This document shows positions 7,852-15,896 of a stretch of 64,000 bases of DNA, in pieces (positions within the stretch are counted from its first letter, which is position 1; every line of letters starts with the position of its first letter). The DNA lies in NCBI GenBank assembly GCA_002471665.1, contig DKQK01000069.1, positions 263,098 through 327,097 of the forward strand. The letters are read 5' to 3'. The translations under genes were made by a program, and so were the position numbers. The notes under the pieces are model-generated. The model was not told where the DNA came from and did no database searches. It saw only the letters and a program-made list of their open reading frames with translations. Source of the DNA: Gammaproteobacteria bacterium UBA7310. GTDB taxonomy: Bacteria; Pseudomonadota; Gammaproteobacteria; Pseudomonadales; Ketobacteraceae.

Positions 7852-9468
7852 ATGCGACGATGGAATGGCTGGGGAGATGAAGCCAATGATTTCCCCCTGA
7901 AGCCAGAAGCGCAGAAATTTCTGCTACAGCAAATCGGGGCCGCTGCTGCGCTGGAGGATGCGGCCCTGGCCGACGTGATCAATAGGGTGCCGCCATCACG
8001 CCTGCCGGATCATCCATTGATAACCCGTGAAGCAGAGCCAAGAGTGCGCCACGCCCGCGGTCAAAGCCTGCCGGACTGGCTTGCCATGAGATCCGGACAC
8101 ATGGAGCCCTTCCCTGACGCCGTGGCCTTTCCGGAAAACAACGCTGAAGTGCAGGCTCTGCTGCAATTTGCCGCCACACATAATGCGGAACTGATTACCT
8201 ATGGTGGCGGCTCCTCTGTGGTCGGGCACATTAACCCTCGCCGCTCTGAACGGCCAACACTCACCGTCAGCATGGTGAACTTCAACCGACTCTTACACCT
8301 GGATAAAACCAGCAACCTGGCCACTTTCGGAGCCGGCGCCCCCGGCCCGCTGATTGAATCCCAATTGCAGGCGCAGGGTTTTACCCTGGGACACTTTCCC
8401 CAATCCTGGGAACTGTCGACACTGGGTGGCTGGGTCGCCAGTCGATCCAGCGGGCAGCAATCGTTGCGCTACGGCCGCATTGAACAGTTACTGGCCGGTG
8501 CCACCGTGGAAACCACCCGGGGAACACTGCACATTCCCACCACACCGGCCTCCTCAGCCGGCACCGATTTGCGGGAAATCCTACTCGGCTCCGAAGGGCG
8601 CATGGGTATCATTACCGACGCCACGGTCAAGGTGAGCCCATTACCGGAAACAGAACGCTTTTACGGGGTATTTTTTCCGGATTGGGATACCGGCGTAACC
8701 GCCGTACGGGCACTGGCCCAGCAAAGGGTGCCGCTGTCCATGATGCGACTGAGCAACTGCGGTGAAACCAGGACGCAACTGAAGTTGGCGGGGCACCCAA
8801 CCGCCGTGGCTGCCCTGGAACGCTATTTACGAATACGGGGTGCAGGGCAGGATAAGTGCCTGTTCACTTTCGGCGTTACCGGCAACAAGGATTTCTGCCG
8901 GGCGACGCTCATTCAAACCAATCGCATCATAAAACAGCATGACGGCATCAATACCGGCACCTTGCTCGGCAAAAAATGGCAAGAGAACCGCTTTCGCTCG
9001 CCTTATCTGCGCCATGGGCTTTGGAACTTGGGTTATGCCGTCGATACAGTGGAAACCGCCGTCGACTGGGCACGGGTGCCCGCCACCGTTGAAGCCATCG
9101 AAAACGCCATTCATCACACGCTGAAAATGGCCGGAGAAAAAATTCTTGTATTCACCCACCTCTCCCACGTCTACCAGCAGGGCTCCAGCATCTATACCAC
9201 CTACGTTTTTCGTTGCGCCCGTAATTATCCAGAAACGCTTGATCGCTGGCGCCGCATGAAACAGGCCGCGAGCCAGGCCATCGTAAAAAATGGTGGCACC
9301 ATCAGCCACCAACATGGCGTTGGAACAGATCACCTACCCTATCTGAAAGCAGAAAAAGGCGAACTGGGGATGGCCACCATTGACGCTCTGTGCCGGCACT
9401 TTGATCCACAAGGCATCATGAATCCCGGTAAGCTCGTGCCTGAAGAGGACAAGCATGAATCCCATTGA
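7852..9468 (+). CDS. FAD-linked oxidase, alkyldihydroxyacetonephosphate synthase family
   Basis: 538-residue vanillyl-alcohol-oxidase-type flavoprotein closest in pattern to alkyl-DHAP synthase (AGPS), which exchanges the acyl chain of acyl-DHAP for a fatty alcohol. Supporting sequence: an N-terminal RRWNGWGDE block, as in AGPS; the PP-loop FAD-binding domain (EPFPDAVAFPENNAEV, TYGGGSSVVGH, about residues 85-130); GHFPQSWELSTLGGWVASRS; LGSEGRMGIITDATVKV; and near the C-terminus ISHQHGVGTDH, corresponding to the histidine-rich active-site segment of AGPS. Its stop overlaps the next gene by 14 nt. D-lactate or glycolate oxidase subunits are the alternatives but lack the N-terminal and histidine-rich segments. 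Whether it acts on ether lipids, and in which direction, is inferred. Confidence 0.82.
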   Translation: MRRWNGWGDEANDFPLKPEAQKFLLQQIGAAAALEDAALADVINRVPPSRLPDHPLITREAEPRVRHARGQSLPDWLAMRSGHMEPFPDAVAFPENNAEVQALLQFAATHNAELITYGGGSSVVGHINPRRSERPTLTVSMVNFNRLLHLDKTSNLATFGAGAPGPLIESQLQAQGFTLGHFPQSWELSTLGGWVASRSSGQQSLRYGRIEQLLAGATVETTRGTLHIPTTPASSAGTDLREILLGSEGRMGIITDATVKVSPLPETERFYGVFFPDWDTGVTAVRALAQQRVPLSMMRLSNCGETRTQLKLAGHPTAVAALERYLRIRGAGQDKCLFTFGVTGNKDFCRATLIQTNRIIKQHDGINTGTLLGKKWQENRFRSPYLRHGLWNLGYAVDTVETAVDWARVPATVEAIENAIHHTLKMAGEKILVFTHLSHVYQQGSSIYTTYVFRCARNYPETLDRWRRMKQAASQAIVKNGGTISHQHGVGTDHLPYLKAEKGELGMATIDALCRHFDPQGIMNPGKLVPEEDKHESH

Positions 9469-11053
9469 CCGCAATCAGGCCTGGCAACAAATCACCCACC
9501 ACGACAGCCCCTGGGACCTGATCATTGTGGGGGGTGGCATCACTGGCGTGGGCGTTTTGCGAGAAGCCGCGCGGCTGGGTTTAAAGAGCTTACTGGTGGA
9601 ACAAAAAGATTACGCCTGGGGCACGTCCAGCCGCTCTTCCAAAATGGTTCACGGCGGTTTGCGTTACATTGCCCAGGGTGACATCAAGCTGACCAAACAT
9701 TCCGTGCAGGAACGGGAGCGGCTCATTGCAGAAGCCCCCGGCCTGGTGGAACGATTGGGTTACCTGTTTCCGATCCGTAAAGGTCAGATTCCGGGCAAAT
9801 TGTTGTTCAATAGTTTGCTGAAAATCTACGACAAACTGGCCGGCGTCAAAACCCAGCAATTTTTTGGCGGCAAAAAGTTATTACAAAGGGTGCCGGGCCT
9901 GAACCCCGACAAACTCAAAGGCGCAAGCTATTACACCGACGCCATTACCGATGATGCCAGACTGGTGCTGCGGGTATTGCATGAAGCGCTGCAGCCGGGC
10001 ACCACCGCCCTCAACTACTGCCGGGCAGAGGCCCTGCTCTACAACGCCCACGGCCAAGTGAATGGTGTCAGGCTGCTGGATTGTGTTCACCGCCAACAGC
10101 AGGATGTGCGGGGGAAAGTGGTCATCAACGCAACCGGAGCCTGGGTGGACAATCTGCGGGAAGTGGTCAGCCACGAACGCACCATTCGCCCATTGCGGGG
10201 CAGCCACATTATCATTCCTCACGAATTGGCGCCGGTGAACGATGCCCTCACTCTGTTTCATCCCCAGGATAAACGGGCGGTATTCATTTTCCCCTGGGAG
10301 AACGCAACGGTGGTGGGAACCACCGACCTGGACCATGCGCTGGACCTGGATCTTGAACCCAGTATCACCAACCCTGAGATCGATTATTTGCTGAGCCTGG
10401 TGCAACAGCAATTTCCCCAGGCCAATATAACCCGGGACACCATCATCGCCACCTACGCCGGCGTGCGGCCGGTGATCAGCAAGGATCGCAGTAAAGCACC
10501 CTCTAAAGAAAAACGGGATCATCAGGTTTGGGTTGATAACGGGCTGGTCAGCGTCAGTGGCGGCAAGCTTACCACGTTCAGGCTCATTGCCCTTGACACC
10601 CTGGACACCGCGTTAGCGCTCATCAGCCCAACTGGCACCCCCCCACCGGCGGCCCCCAAGCGGAGCATCATCACTGGCGCCACCGTGAAACCGGAGCAAC
10701 TGAATATTGATGACCCGGCGCTGGCGGCAAGATTAATCGGCTGCTATGGGGACTCTGTGCTGGACATAATTCAGCAAAGCAAAACCGGTGAACTGTACTG
10801 TATCGAGCCCACCCGTTTCTGCCTGGCGGAGATCCGTTGGTGCGCCAGACATGAAAGTGTGGTCAATCTTGACGATCTGCTGTTACGCCGTACTCGGCTC
10901 GGTCTGCTGCTGAAGAACGGAGGCTCTGAGCTGCTGCCGTTGTTGCAACCGATTTGCATGGAAGAACTCGGTTGGGACCACGCCACCTGGGTGGCCCAGC
11001 GGGAACGCTACATGACCCTCTGGCATCAACATTATTACCTGCCGAGCGCCTGA
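9455..11053 (+). CDS. FAD-dependent glycerol-3-phosphate dehydrogenase family protein (GlpD-like)
   Basis: 532-residue flavoprotein of the GlpA/GlpD family, which oxidises the C2 hydroxyl of glycerol 3-phosphate to dihydroxyacetone phosphate at the membrane quinone pool. N-terminal dinucleotide loop DLIIVGGGITGVGVL (residues 20-34), followed by WGTSSRSSKMVHGGLRYI, which is diagnostic for the family; PLRGSHIIIP and SVSGGKLTTFR lie further on. A C-terminal alpha-helical domain is present. The start ATG lies inside the end of the AGPS-like gene with GAGGA upstream, and its TGA overlaps the kinase ATG (TGATG), so the three are translationally coupled. It may be ordinary aerobic G3P dehydrogenase, but pairing with an AGPS-like protein suggests an alkyl-G3P substrate. 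Substrate not decidable from sequence. Confidence 0.85.
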   Translation: MNPIDRNQAWQQITHHDSPWDLIIVGGGITGVGVLREAARLGLKSLLVEQKDYAWGTSSRSSKMVHGGLRYIAQGDIKLTKHSVQERERLIAEAPGLVERLGYLFPIRKGQIPGKLLFNSLLKIYDKLAGVKTQQFFGGKKLLQRVPGLNPDKLKGASYYTDAITDDARLVLRVLHEALQPGTTALNYCRAEALLYNAHGQVNGVRLLDCVHRQQQDVRGKVVINATGAWVDNLREVVSHERTIRPLRGSHIIIPHELAPVNDALTLFHPQDKRAVFIFPWENATVVGTTDLDHALDLDLEPSITNPEIDYLLSLVQQQFPQANITRDTIIATYAGVRPVISKDRSKAPSKEKRDHQVWVDNGLVSVSGGKLTTFRLIALDTLDTALALISPTGTPPPAAPKRSIITGATVKPEQLNIDDPALAARLIGCYGDSVLDIIQQSKTGELYCIEPTRFCLAEIRWCARHESVVNLDDLLLRRTRLGLLLKNGGSELLPLLQPICMEELGWDHATWVAQRERYMTLWHQHYYLPSA

Positions 11054-12603
11054 TGCCTGACGCGATCCTGGCCATCGACAACGGTACCCAAAGCGTGCGC
11101 GCGCTGCTGTTCGACCTGAACGGGCAGTTACTGGCAAAAAGCCAGGTGGAACTCGAACCCTACTACTCCACCCAGCCCGGCTGGGCCGAACAGGATCCTG
11201 ATTATTTTTGGCGACAACTGTGTTCGGCCTGCCGCTCACTGTGGCAGATGGACACAGTTGACCCCGCTACCCTGCGCGCCGTTGCACTCACCACCCAGCG
11301 CTCGACCGTCATCAATGTGGATATCAACGGCAACCCTTTGCGCCCTGCCATGGTGTGGCTGGATCAGCGTCAGTTGGATAACATTGACCCCTTGAAAGGA
11401 CCCTGGCGCTACCTGATCAAAGCCGCCGGTGGGGAGGACACCCTAAACTATTACCGGGCACAGGCGGAATGCAACTGGATAGCCCACCATCAACCCAACA
11501 TATGGAAAGCCACCCATAAATACCTGCTGTTATCGGGATACCTGACCTATCTGCTTTGCGGCAATTACGCAGACTCAACCGCGAGCCAGGTCGGCTACCT
11601 GCCGTTTGATTTCAAACACCACCGCTGGTGTGCCAAGCACGACTGGCGCTGGCAAGCGCTGGCCGTCAAGCGCTCACAGTTACCGCGGCTTTATGCACCC
11701 GGTACCGTTATCGGGCAGATCACCGCCGAAGCAGCACGGGACACCGGCATCCCTCACGGGTTGCCCTTGATTTCCGCCGGCAGTGACAAGGCCTGCGAAG
11801 TGATAGGGTGCGGCGCGTTGACCCCGGACACAGGCAGCATCAGTTACGGCACCACCGCAACCTTCAACGTCACCAGCCCCAAATACCGGGAGGCCATTCC
11901 CATGCTGCCCGCGTACCCCGCCGCAATGCCAAACCACTACAGTTGCGAGGTCATCGTACAGCGGGGCTATTGGATGGTGAATTGGTTCAAACGGGAATTT
12001 GCGCAAAGAGAGGCTGAAAAGGCCAAAGAACTTAATATAGCGGTGGAATCGCTGTTCGAGCGGTGGCTGGAAGAAGTACCGGCCGGGTCCATGGGTTTAA
12101 CACTGCAACCCTATTGGTCCCCCGGCTTGCGTATACCGGGCCCGGAGGCAAAGGGAGCCATTATCGGCTTTGGCGATGTGCACACCAAAGCCCACCTCTA
12201 TCGAGCCATTATTGAAGGCATTGCCTATGCATTAAGAGAAGGAAAAGAACGCATTGAAAACCGCACCGGCCAACCCATTAACAAGCTTATGGTGTCAGGG
12301 GGAGGCGCGCAAAGCAATGGCATCATGCAGATCACTGCGGATATCTTCGGCATGGATGCGCACCGCCCACACACCTTCGAAACCTCAGGCCTGGGGGCGG
12401 CTATCAATGGGGCGGTGGGTTGCGGCCTCTACGCCGATCACCAGCAGGCTATTGCCCATATGACCCATCCAGGCGAGCGATTCAGCCCCGTCGATGACCA
12501 CAAAAATCTTTATGACCAACTGTTCAAAGAGGTCTATTCGCCCCTCTATGAACAACTTAAACCGCTTTATGGCGCGATCCGCCGCATCGTAGGTTACCCG
12601 TAG
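11053..12603 (+). CDS. FGGY-family carbohydrate kinase (glycerol/xylulose kinase type)
   Basis: 516-residue ATP-dependent sugar or polyol kinase with the two-lobed actin-like fold. N-terminal phosphate loop AIDNGTQSVRALLFD (residues 6-20), the conserved AEQDPDYFW segment, SAGSDKACEVIGCG, GTTATFNV, and C-terminal SGGGAQSNGIMQITADIFG. The ATG at 11053 shares one base with the GlpD-like stop (TGATG); longer in-frame starts inside that gene are rejected. In a glycerol pathway the kinase would come first, making G3P for the dehydrogenase; with the AGPS-like enzyme it could phosphorylate an alkylglycerol. The insert GPWRYLIKAAGGED is not typical of GlpK, so classical glycerol kinase is less likely. 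Its 3' end overlaps the convergent HD-GYP gene by 10 bp. Confidence 0.83.
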   Translation: MPDAILAIDNGTQSVRALLFDLNGQLLAKSQVELEPYYSTQPGWAEQDPDYFWRQLCSACRSLWQMDTVDPATLRAVALTTQRSTVINVDINGNPLRPAMVWLDQRQLDNIDPLKGPWRYLIKAAGGEDTLNYYRAQAECNWIAHHQPNIWKATHKYLLLSGYLTYLLCGNYADSTASQVGYLPFDFKHHRWCAKHDWRWQALAVKRSQLPRLYAPGTVIGQITAEAARDTGIPHGLPLISAGSDKACEVIGCGALTPDTGSISYGTTATFNVTSPKYREAIPMLPAYPAAMPNHYSCEVIVQRGYWMVNWFKREFAQREAEKAKELNIAVESLFERWLEEVPAGSMGLTLQPYWSPGLRIPGPEAKGAIIGFGDVHTKAHLYRAIIEGIAYALREGKERIENRTGQPINKLMVSGGGAQSNGIMQITADIFGMDAHRPHTFETSGLGAAINGAVGCGLYADHQQAIAHMTHPGERFSPVDDHKNLYDQLFKEVYSPLYEQLKPLYGAIRRIVGYP

Positions 12604-13733
12604 GGGTTTTCCTTGAACACGCGCTGGATTTCTTCGATTTGAGCTTTGTCATTGATTAATGCCGCGACACATTCGGCGTCCAGCTTCTCACCGGCCATCT
12701 CCTTTAACTTCGCAAACGCCTCACTGTTGCTCCAGGCTTCCTTGTAAGGTCTGCGACTGGTTAATGCATCAAACACATCGGCCACCGCAACGATTCTTGC
12801 CTCCAGGGGTATGGCATTGCCCACCAATCGGTCCGGGTAGCCGGTACCGTCCCAGGCCTCATGGTGATGCAGCGCTATGTTACGCAGCATATCCACATGG
12901 GTAACACCATTTAAACCATAGTTCTTCAGCAACTTGTCGATGAGAGAACGGCCCTGCTCCGAGTGCGTTCGCATGATTTCCCGCTCCTCTGCATCCAGCG
13001 GCCCATCCTTGAGTAATATGCTGTCGGGGATAGCGAGTTTGCCCAGATCGTGCAGCGGTGAAAAAAGTAAAATATGCTCTACGTACTGATCATCCAGCCC
13101 CTTGAGCTCTGCAATGTTCTTGGCAATCAATTGGGAGTAACGGGACATTCGCTCAAGATGTCCACCGGTTTCCGGATCACGTGAATGAGTCAAATCCAAG
13201 GCGGACTTGATGGTGGCCAGCAACACCCTGACGTTGGTTCGCTCGTTGAATATCAGGAGCGTGATCATGTGGGCAATCACATCCAGCTCCGTTAAAACCC
13301 GCTCACTGAACACCTCAGGCGCATCACCGTTGAAAAAGACAAACCCGAGAAAGTGCCCCTCCCACACCATGGGCAGGGTATAACTGGATCGCAAACCGGC
13401 ATCATAAATTGCCTTGGTGTGTTGATGCTCGTCACCGTGGCGATTGAAAACACTTAAATCATTCACCACCCGCGGCTCACCGCTGGCCGCTATCTCCTGC
13501 AACGAAAGGCAATCCGCCAGTTTGGCCTGATAGTGGGTGAGCGGACTGTCTTCCAGACTGCTGTAGACAAATGTTCTCAGGTAGTCGGTATCCGGATCAT
13601 ACAGGGCCACTGCAATGCGGGTGATGTGCGGCATATGATCTTTCATAACACCATGCATGAAACGCAATTTGTCAGCGACGGTCTCTGCCTCTGCCAGACC
13701 CTGCCACGGATCTGCGTGTTTCTCCCCTGACAT
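12594..13733 (-). CDS. GAF / HD-GYP domain protein, probable cyclic-di-GMP phosphodiesterase
   Basis: 379 residues. An N-terminal GAF-like sensor (about 15-160; ALYDPDTDYLRTFVYSS and LRSSYTLPMVWEGHFLGFVFF) is followed by an HD-GYP domain (about 170-360). The metal- and catalytic-site motifs are intact: HLERM, HDLGKLAIPD at about residue 229, HHHEAWDGTGYPD near 290, and ADVFDALTSRRPYK. HD-GYP proteins of this form hydrolyse c-di-GMP to GMP. Start: ATG 13733 has GAGGG five to six nt upstream, better than the in-frame start 24 nt earlier. It has no signal peptide or TM segment, so it is cytoplasmic. The decamer TTTACGTAAA, also the core of the liu operator, lies 38 bp upstream. Confidence 0.88.
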   Translation of the reverse strand: MSGEKHADPWQGLAEAETVADKLRFMHGVMKDHMPHITRIAVALYDPDTDYLRTFVYSSLEDSPLTHYQAKLADCLSLQEIAASGEPRVVNDLSVFNRHGDEHQHTKAIYDAGLRSSYTLPMVWEGHFLGFVFFNGDAPEVFSERVLTELDVIAHMITLLIFNERTNVRVLLATIKSALDLTHSRDPETGGHLERMSRYSQLIAKNIAELKGLDDQYVEHILLFSPLHDLGKLAIPDSILLKDGPLDAEEREIMRTHSEQGRSLIDKLLKNYGLNGVTHVDMLRNIALHHHEAWDGTGYPDRLVGNAIPLEARIVAVADVFDALTSRRPYKEAWSNSEAFAKLKEMAGEKLDAECVAALINDKAQIEEIQRVFKENPYG

Positions 13734-13770
13734 AACGGCCCTCACACTGAAACACAATCAGTATTAATCC

Positions 13771-13780
13771 TTTACGTAAA
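13771..13780. promoter_or_regulatory. TTTACGTAAA palindrome upstream of the HD-GYP gene
   Basis: A perfect 10-bp palindrome identical to the core of the liuR operator, placed 38 bp before the HD-GYP start codon. The flanks (TAATCC and CCGCAT) do not extend the 22-bp liu palindrome, so binding by LiuR itself is doubtful. It may be a promoter-proximal site for LiuR or another regulator. Confidence 0.35.
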
Positions 13781-13855
13781 CCGCATGCATTGCAAGCACA
13801 AAACCACCCGGTTTACTTGACCCATGACAGAGATTATTGAATTACATACCCTTTT

Positions 13856-14839
13856 TTAATCCGTAATACGTTGTCGATTATGGGGCTCATCCAGATTCTG
13901 CAGCGGACCCAACGGCACGATGCCAGACGGATTGATGGTGCCATGACTGGCGTAATAATGGGTTTTGATATGATCGAAGTGTGTGGTTTCTGCTACACCC
14001 GGCCATTGATAAAGCTCGCGCATATAATTGTCCAGATTGGGATAATCCCTGATGCGGCGAAGGTTGCACTTGAAATGTCCGTGATAGACAGCATCGAATC
14101 GAATCAACGTGGTAAACAAGCGCCAATCGGCTTCGGTTAAACGACTGCCCACCAGATAGCGTTGGCTTTCCAACAACTGTTCCAGATAGTCCAGAGTTTC
14201 GAACAACGGCAGGAGCGCCTCTTCGTAGGCCTCCTGAGTCGTGGCAAACCCGGCCCGGTAAACACCGTTGTTCACCTGGTTATAAATTAAGTGATTGAGG
14301 CGATCCACCCCCTCTTGCTCCGCCGGGGGATAAAAGTCACCAACGCTTGCCCCGCAGCCATCGAACGCGCTATTAAACATGCGGATGATGTCCGCCGATT
14401 CGTTGCTGACAACGGTTTCAGTAACCTTATCCCACAATACCGGCACCGTAACCCGCCCGCTGTATTGGGGATCGGCTTTTAGATAGACCTGGTACAGGTA
14501 GTCCAGGCCGTAAAGCGTATCACCAGTCACCTCTTCACCCGCTGCGAAAGTCCAACCGTGCTCCAGCATCAACGGATTGACGACGGCCACACTCACCAGT
14601 GACTCAAGGCCTTTCAGCTTGCGGAATATCAAGGTCCGGTGCGCCCAGGGACAGGCCAGGGACACATACAGATGGTAACGCCCGGGCTCTGCCTTGAAAC
14701 CGCCGGCTCCGGTCGGCCCGGCACGACCGTCTGCGGTTACCCAGTTACGAAACTGGGCGGCGGAGCGCTCAAAGCGCCCCTTAGTGGATTCCGTGTCATA
14801 CCATTGGTCCAACCAGCGACCTTCCACCAACAATCCCAT
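13856..14839 (-). CDS. yqjG: Glutathionyl-hydroquinone reductase (Xi-class GST, YqjG-type)
   Basis: 327-residue Xi-class glutathione transferase, which reduces glutathionyl-hydroquinones to hydroquinones and so protects against quinones. The catalytic cysteine is Cys63 in the Xi-class motif ACPWAHRT. The N-terminal thioredoxin-like domain contains the VPVLWDK cis-proline segment and VSNESADIIRMFN, both typical; an all-alpha C-terminal domain follows (TEADWRLFTTLIRFDAVY, FKCNLRRI). The start ATG at 14839 has GGAGGG 6 nt upstream and follows the doxX stop by 11 nt, so the two genes are co-transcribed. Quinone or redox stress control is likely from the repeats upstream of doxX. Alternative names are EcGHR or PcpF-like. 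Confidence 0.9.
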   Translation of the reverse strand: MGLLVEGRWLDQWYDTESTKGRFERSAAQFRNWVTADGRAGPTGAGGFKAEPGRYHLYVSLACPWAHRTLIFRKLKGLESLVSVAVVNPLMLEHGWTFAAGEEVTGDTLYGLDYLYQVYLKADPQYSGRVTVPVLWDKVTETVVSNESADIIRMFNSAFDGCGASVGDFYPPAEQEGVDRLNHLIYNQVNNGVYRAGFATTQEAYEEALLPLFETLDYLEQLLESQRYLVGSRLTEADWRLFTTLIRFDAVYHGHFKCNLRRIRDYPNLDNYMRELYQWPGVAETTHFDHIKTHYYASHGTINPSGIVPLGPLQNLDEPHNRQRITD

Positions 14840-14850
14840 GATATGCCCTC

Positions 14851-15342
14851 CTATTGGGTTGACATTACATTCACATCAGCGGTATTCCGGGCCGATCCCA
14901 GGCCATGAATACTGATCCAGCGATCCAGCGAAAAGGCACCGCCACCACGAATCAGGAGCGCCACTGAGATCGCCAGTAACGACAACCCGAACTCGTAGCC
15001 GTTGTTACTCATGAACAACCCATTCTGGATATGCACTGAGACTATGGCCACCACCATGGTAATGGCCAACACCAGGGCCGCCGGCCGGGTGAGCAGGCCC
15101 ACCAACAACGCCAACCCGCCGAAGAATTCCGCACTGCCCGCCGCCAGCGCCATGAGGTAGCCCGGCTCCAGTCCAATGGACGCCATCCACTGCCCCGTAC
15201 CGTCCAGCCCATAACCACCGAAAGCGCCAAACAATTTCTGGGCGCCGTGGGCCATAAAAATAATGCCCGCAGGTATCCGCAATGCCAGCCCCGCCAGGCT
15301 GGAATCCGTGAAAACAATATTCCTAAGTAAAGATGTGTTCAT
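14851..15342 (-). CDS. DoxX family inner-membrane protein
   Basis: 163-residue membrane protein with the DoxX pattern: an opening AGLALRIPAGIIFMAHGAQK, then WMASIGLEPGYLMALAAG and FFGGLALLVGLLTRPAALVL, and about four hydrophobic segments. DoxX-like proteins are small integral membrane proteins linked to redox balance or thiol/quinone metabolism; exact biochemistry is uncertain. The start ATG 15342 has GGAGG 6 nt upstream; an in-frame extension to 15384 lacks a site and crosses the promoter. It is the first gene of a two-gene operon with glutathionyl-hydroquinone reductase, which supports a role in quinone detoxification. Confidence 0.86.
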   Translation of the reverse strand: MNTSLLRNIVFTDSSLAGLALRIPAGIIFMAHGAQKLFGAFGGYGLDGTGQWMASIGLEPGYLMALAAGSAEFFGGLALLVGLLTRPAALVLAITMVVAIVSVHIQNGLFMSNNGYEFGLSLLAISVALLIRGGGAFSLDRWISIHGLGSARNTADVNVMSTQ

Positions 15343-15382
15343 GCTGACCTCCAAAACGACCCTGATTGATGAGTGTGGAGCC

Positions 15383-15439
15383 ATTATAGGAAGCGATTAT
15401 TTCGAAAGATAATTGATTAATTAGACTGTTTATTTCGAA
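15383..15439 (-). promoter_or_regulatory. doxX promoter with two TTATTTCGAA repeats
   Basis: A perfect -10 TATAAT (15388-15383, minus strand) lies 40 bp before the doxX ATG. TTATTTCGAA occurs twice on the plus strand, at 15397-15406 and 15430-15439, exactly 33 bp apart, about three helical turns. The first copy sits inside ATTATTTCGAAAGATAAT, a near-perfect palindrome adjacent to the -10. The -35 is weak (TTATCT at 18 nt), as in activator-dependent promoters. The layout fits a LysR-type regulator, but no such gene is nearby. Confidence 0.5.
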
Positions 15440-15491
15440 TTTTTAGAACATTCTACTGAAGGGGAAGTGAATAAAGTAAACAGCTGGGCAT

Positions 15492-15518
15492 AAAAAAAGC
15501 CTCTTAAGAGAGGCTTTT
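15492..15518 (-). terminator. Rho-independent terminator after the DUF2788 gene
   Basis: GCCTCT (15499-15504), loop TAAG, AGAGGC (15509-15514), flanked by a run of seven A on the left and four T on the right. It can act in both directions. On the minus strand it ends the 15542-15742 gene with a T7 tract and insulates the doxX promoter. Confidence 0.85.
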
Positions 15519-15541
15519 AGGAAACTGATTGGGTGTTTTCG

Positions 15542-15742
15542 TCATACCGAAATCACGATGGTCAACACTTCCTTGGCAATGAACCCGAATACACCCAGAC
15601 CCAGGGTGAGGAAGATGGCAAAGGTGCCCAATTTGCCAGCCTTGGATTCAGCGGCAAGCTTGTACATGATGAAAAACATGTACGCAATCAGACCGGATAC
15701 GCACACATAAAGGGAAACCGCTTCAAACTGCTCAACAGACAT
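15542..15742 (-). CDS. Small inner-membrane protein, DUF2788 family
   Basis: 66 residues from ATG 15742 (GAGGTG 6 nt upstream). Two transmembrane helices are obvious: LYVCVSGLIAYMFFIMYKL and GTFAIFLTLGLGVFGFIAK, separated by the short polar turn AAESKAGKL. The pattern fits the DUF2788 family of small gammaproteobacterial membrane proteins as I remember it; function unknown. A monocistronic unit between its own terminator and a Fnr/Anr-type box at 15844-15857 placed at class-II distance from a plausible -10. This suggests induction or repression under low oxygen. Confidence 0.75.
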   Translation of the reverse strand: MSVEQFEAVSLYVCVSGLIAYMFFIMYKLAAESKAGKLGTFAIFLTLGLGVFGFIAKEVLTIVISV

Positions 15743-15843
15743 CACGCCACCTCGACTTCGGGTACCTGAATACAACAGGCGTTAATCGCGAGGCGGAATA
15801 TACCCACCACAATTCGAATTAACAAGCGCATCTTGATAAAAAA

Positions 15844-15857
15844 CTGATCTATATCAA
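15844..15857 (-). promoter_or_regulatory. Fnr/Anr-type box upstream of the DUF2788 gene
   Basis: The minus strand reads TTGATATAGATCAG, a nine-of-ten match to the Fnr consensus TTGAT-N4-ATCAA. A TTAATT -10-like hexamer lies 22 nt downstream, as at class-II Fnr promoters where the box is centred near -41. The ATG follows about 100 bp from the box. The neighbouring radical SAM gene ends here, so only the DUF2788 gene is a likely target. Confidence 0.6.
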
Positions 15858-15896
15858 CATTAAGCGAACACTTGTTTACAAAAACTCATCAAAACA

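Noticed and set aside
10954..11052. Extended N-terminus of the FGGY kinase inside the GlpD-like gene
   Set aside because: The first 33 residues show no kinase similarity; the TGATG overlap at 11053 gives the expected AIDNGTQS start.
9455..12603. A plain glycerol catabolic pair (GlpK/GlpD)
   Set aside because: Not excluded, but the adjacent AGPS-like gene, coupled by overlaps, and the untypical kinase make simple glycerol use less convincing; kept as alternative.
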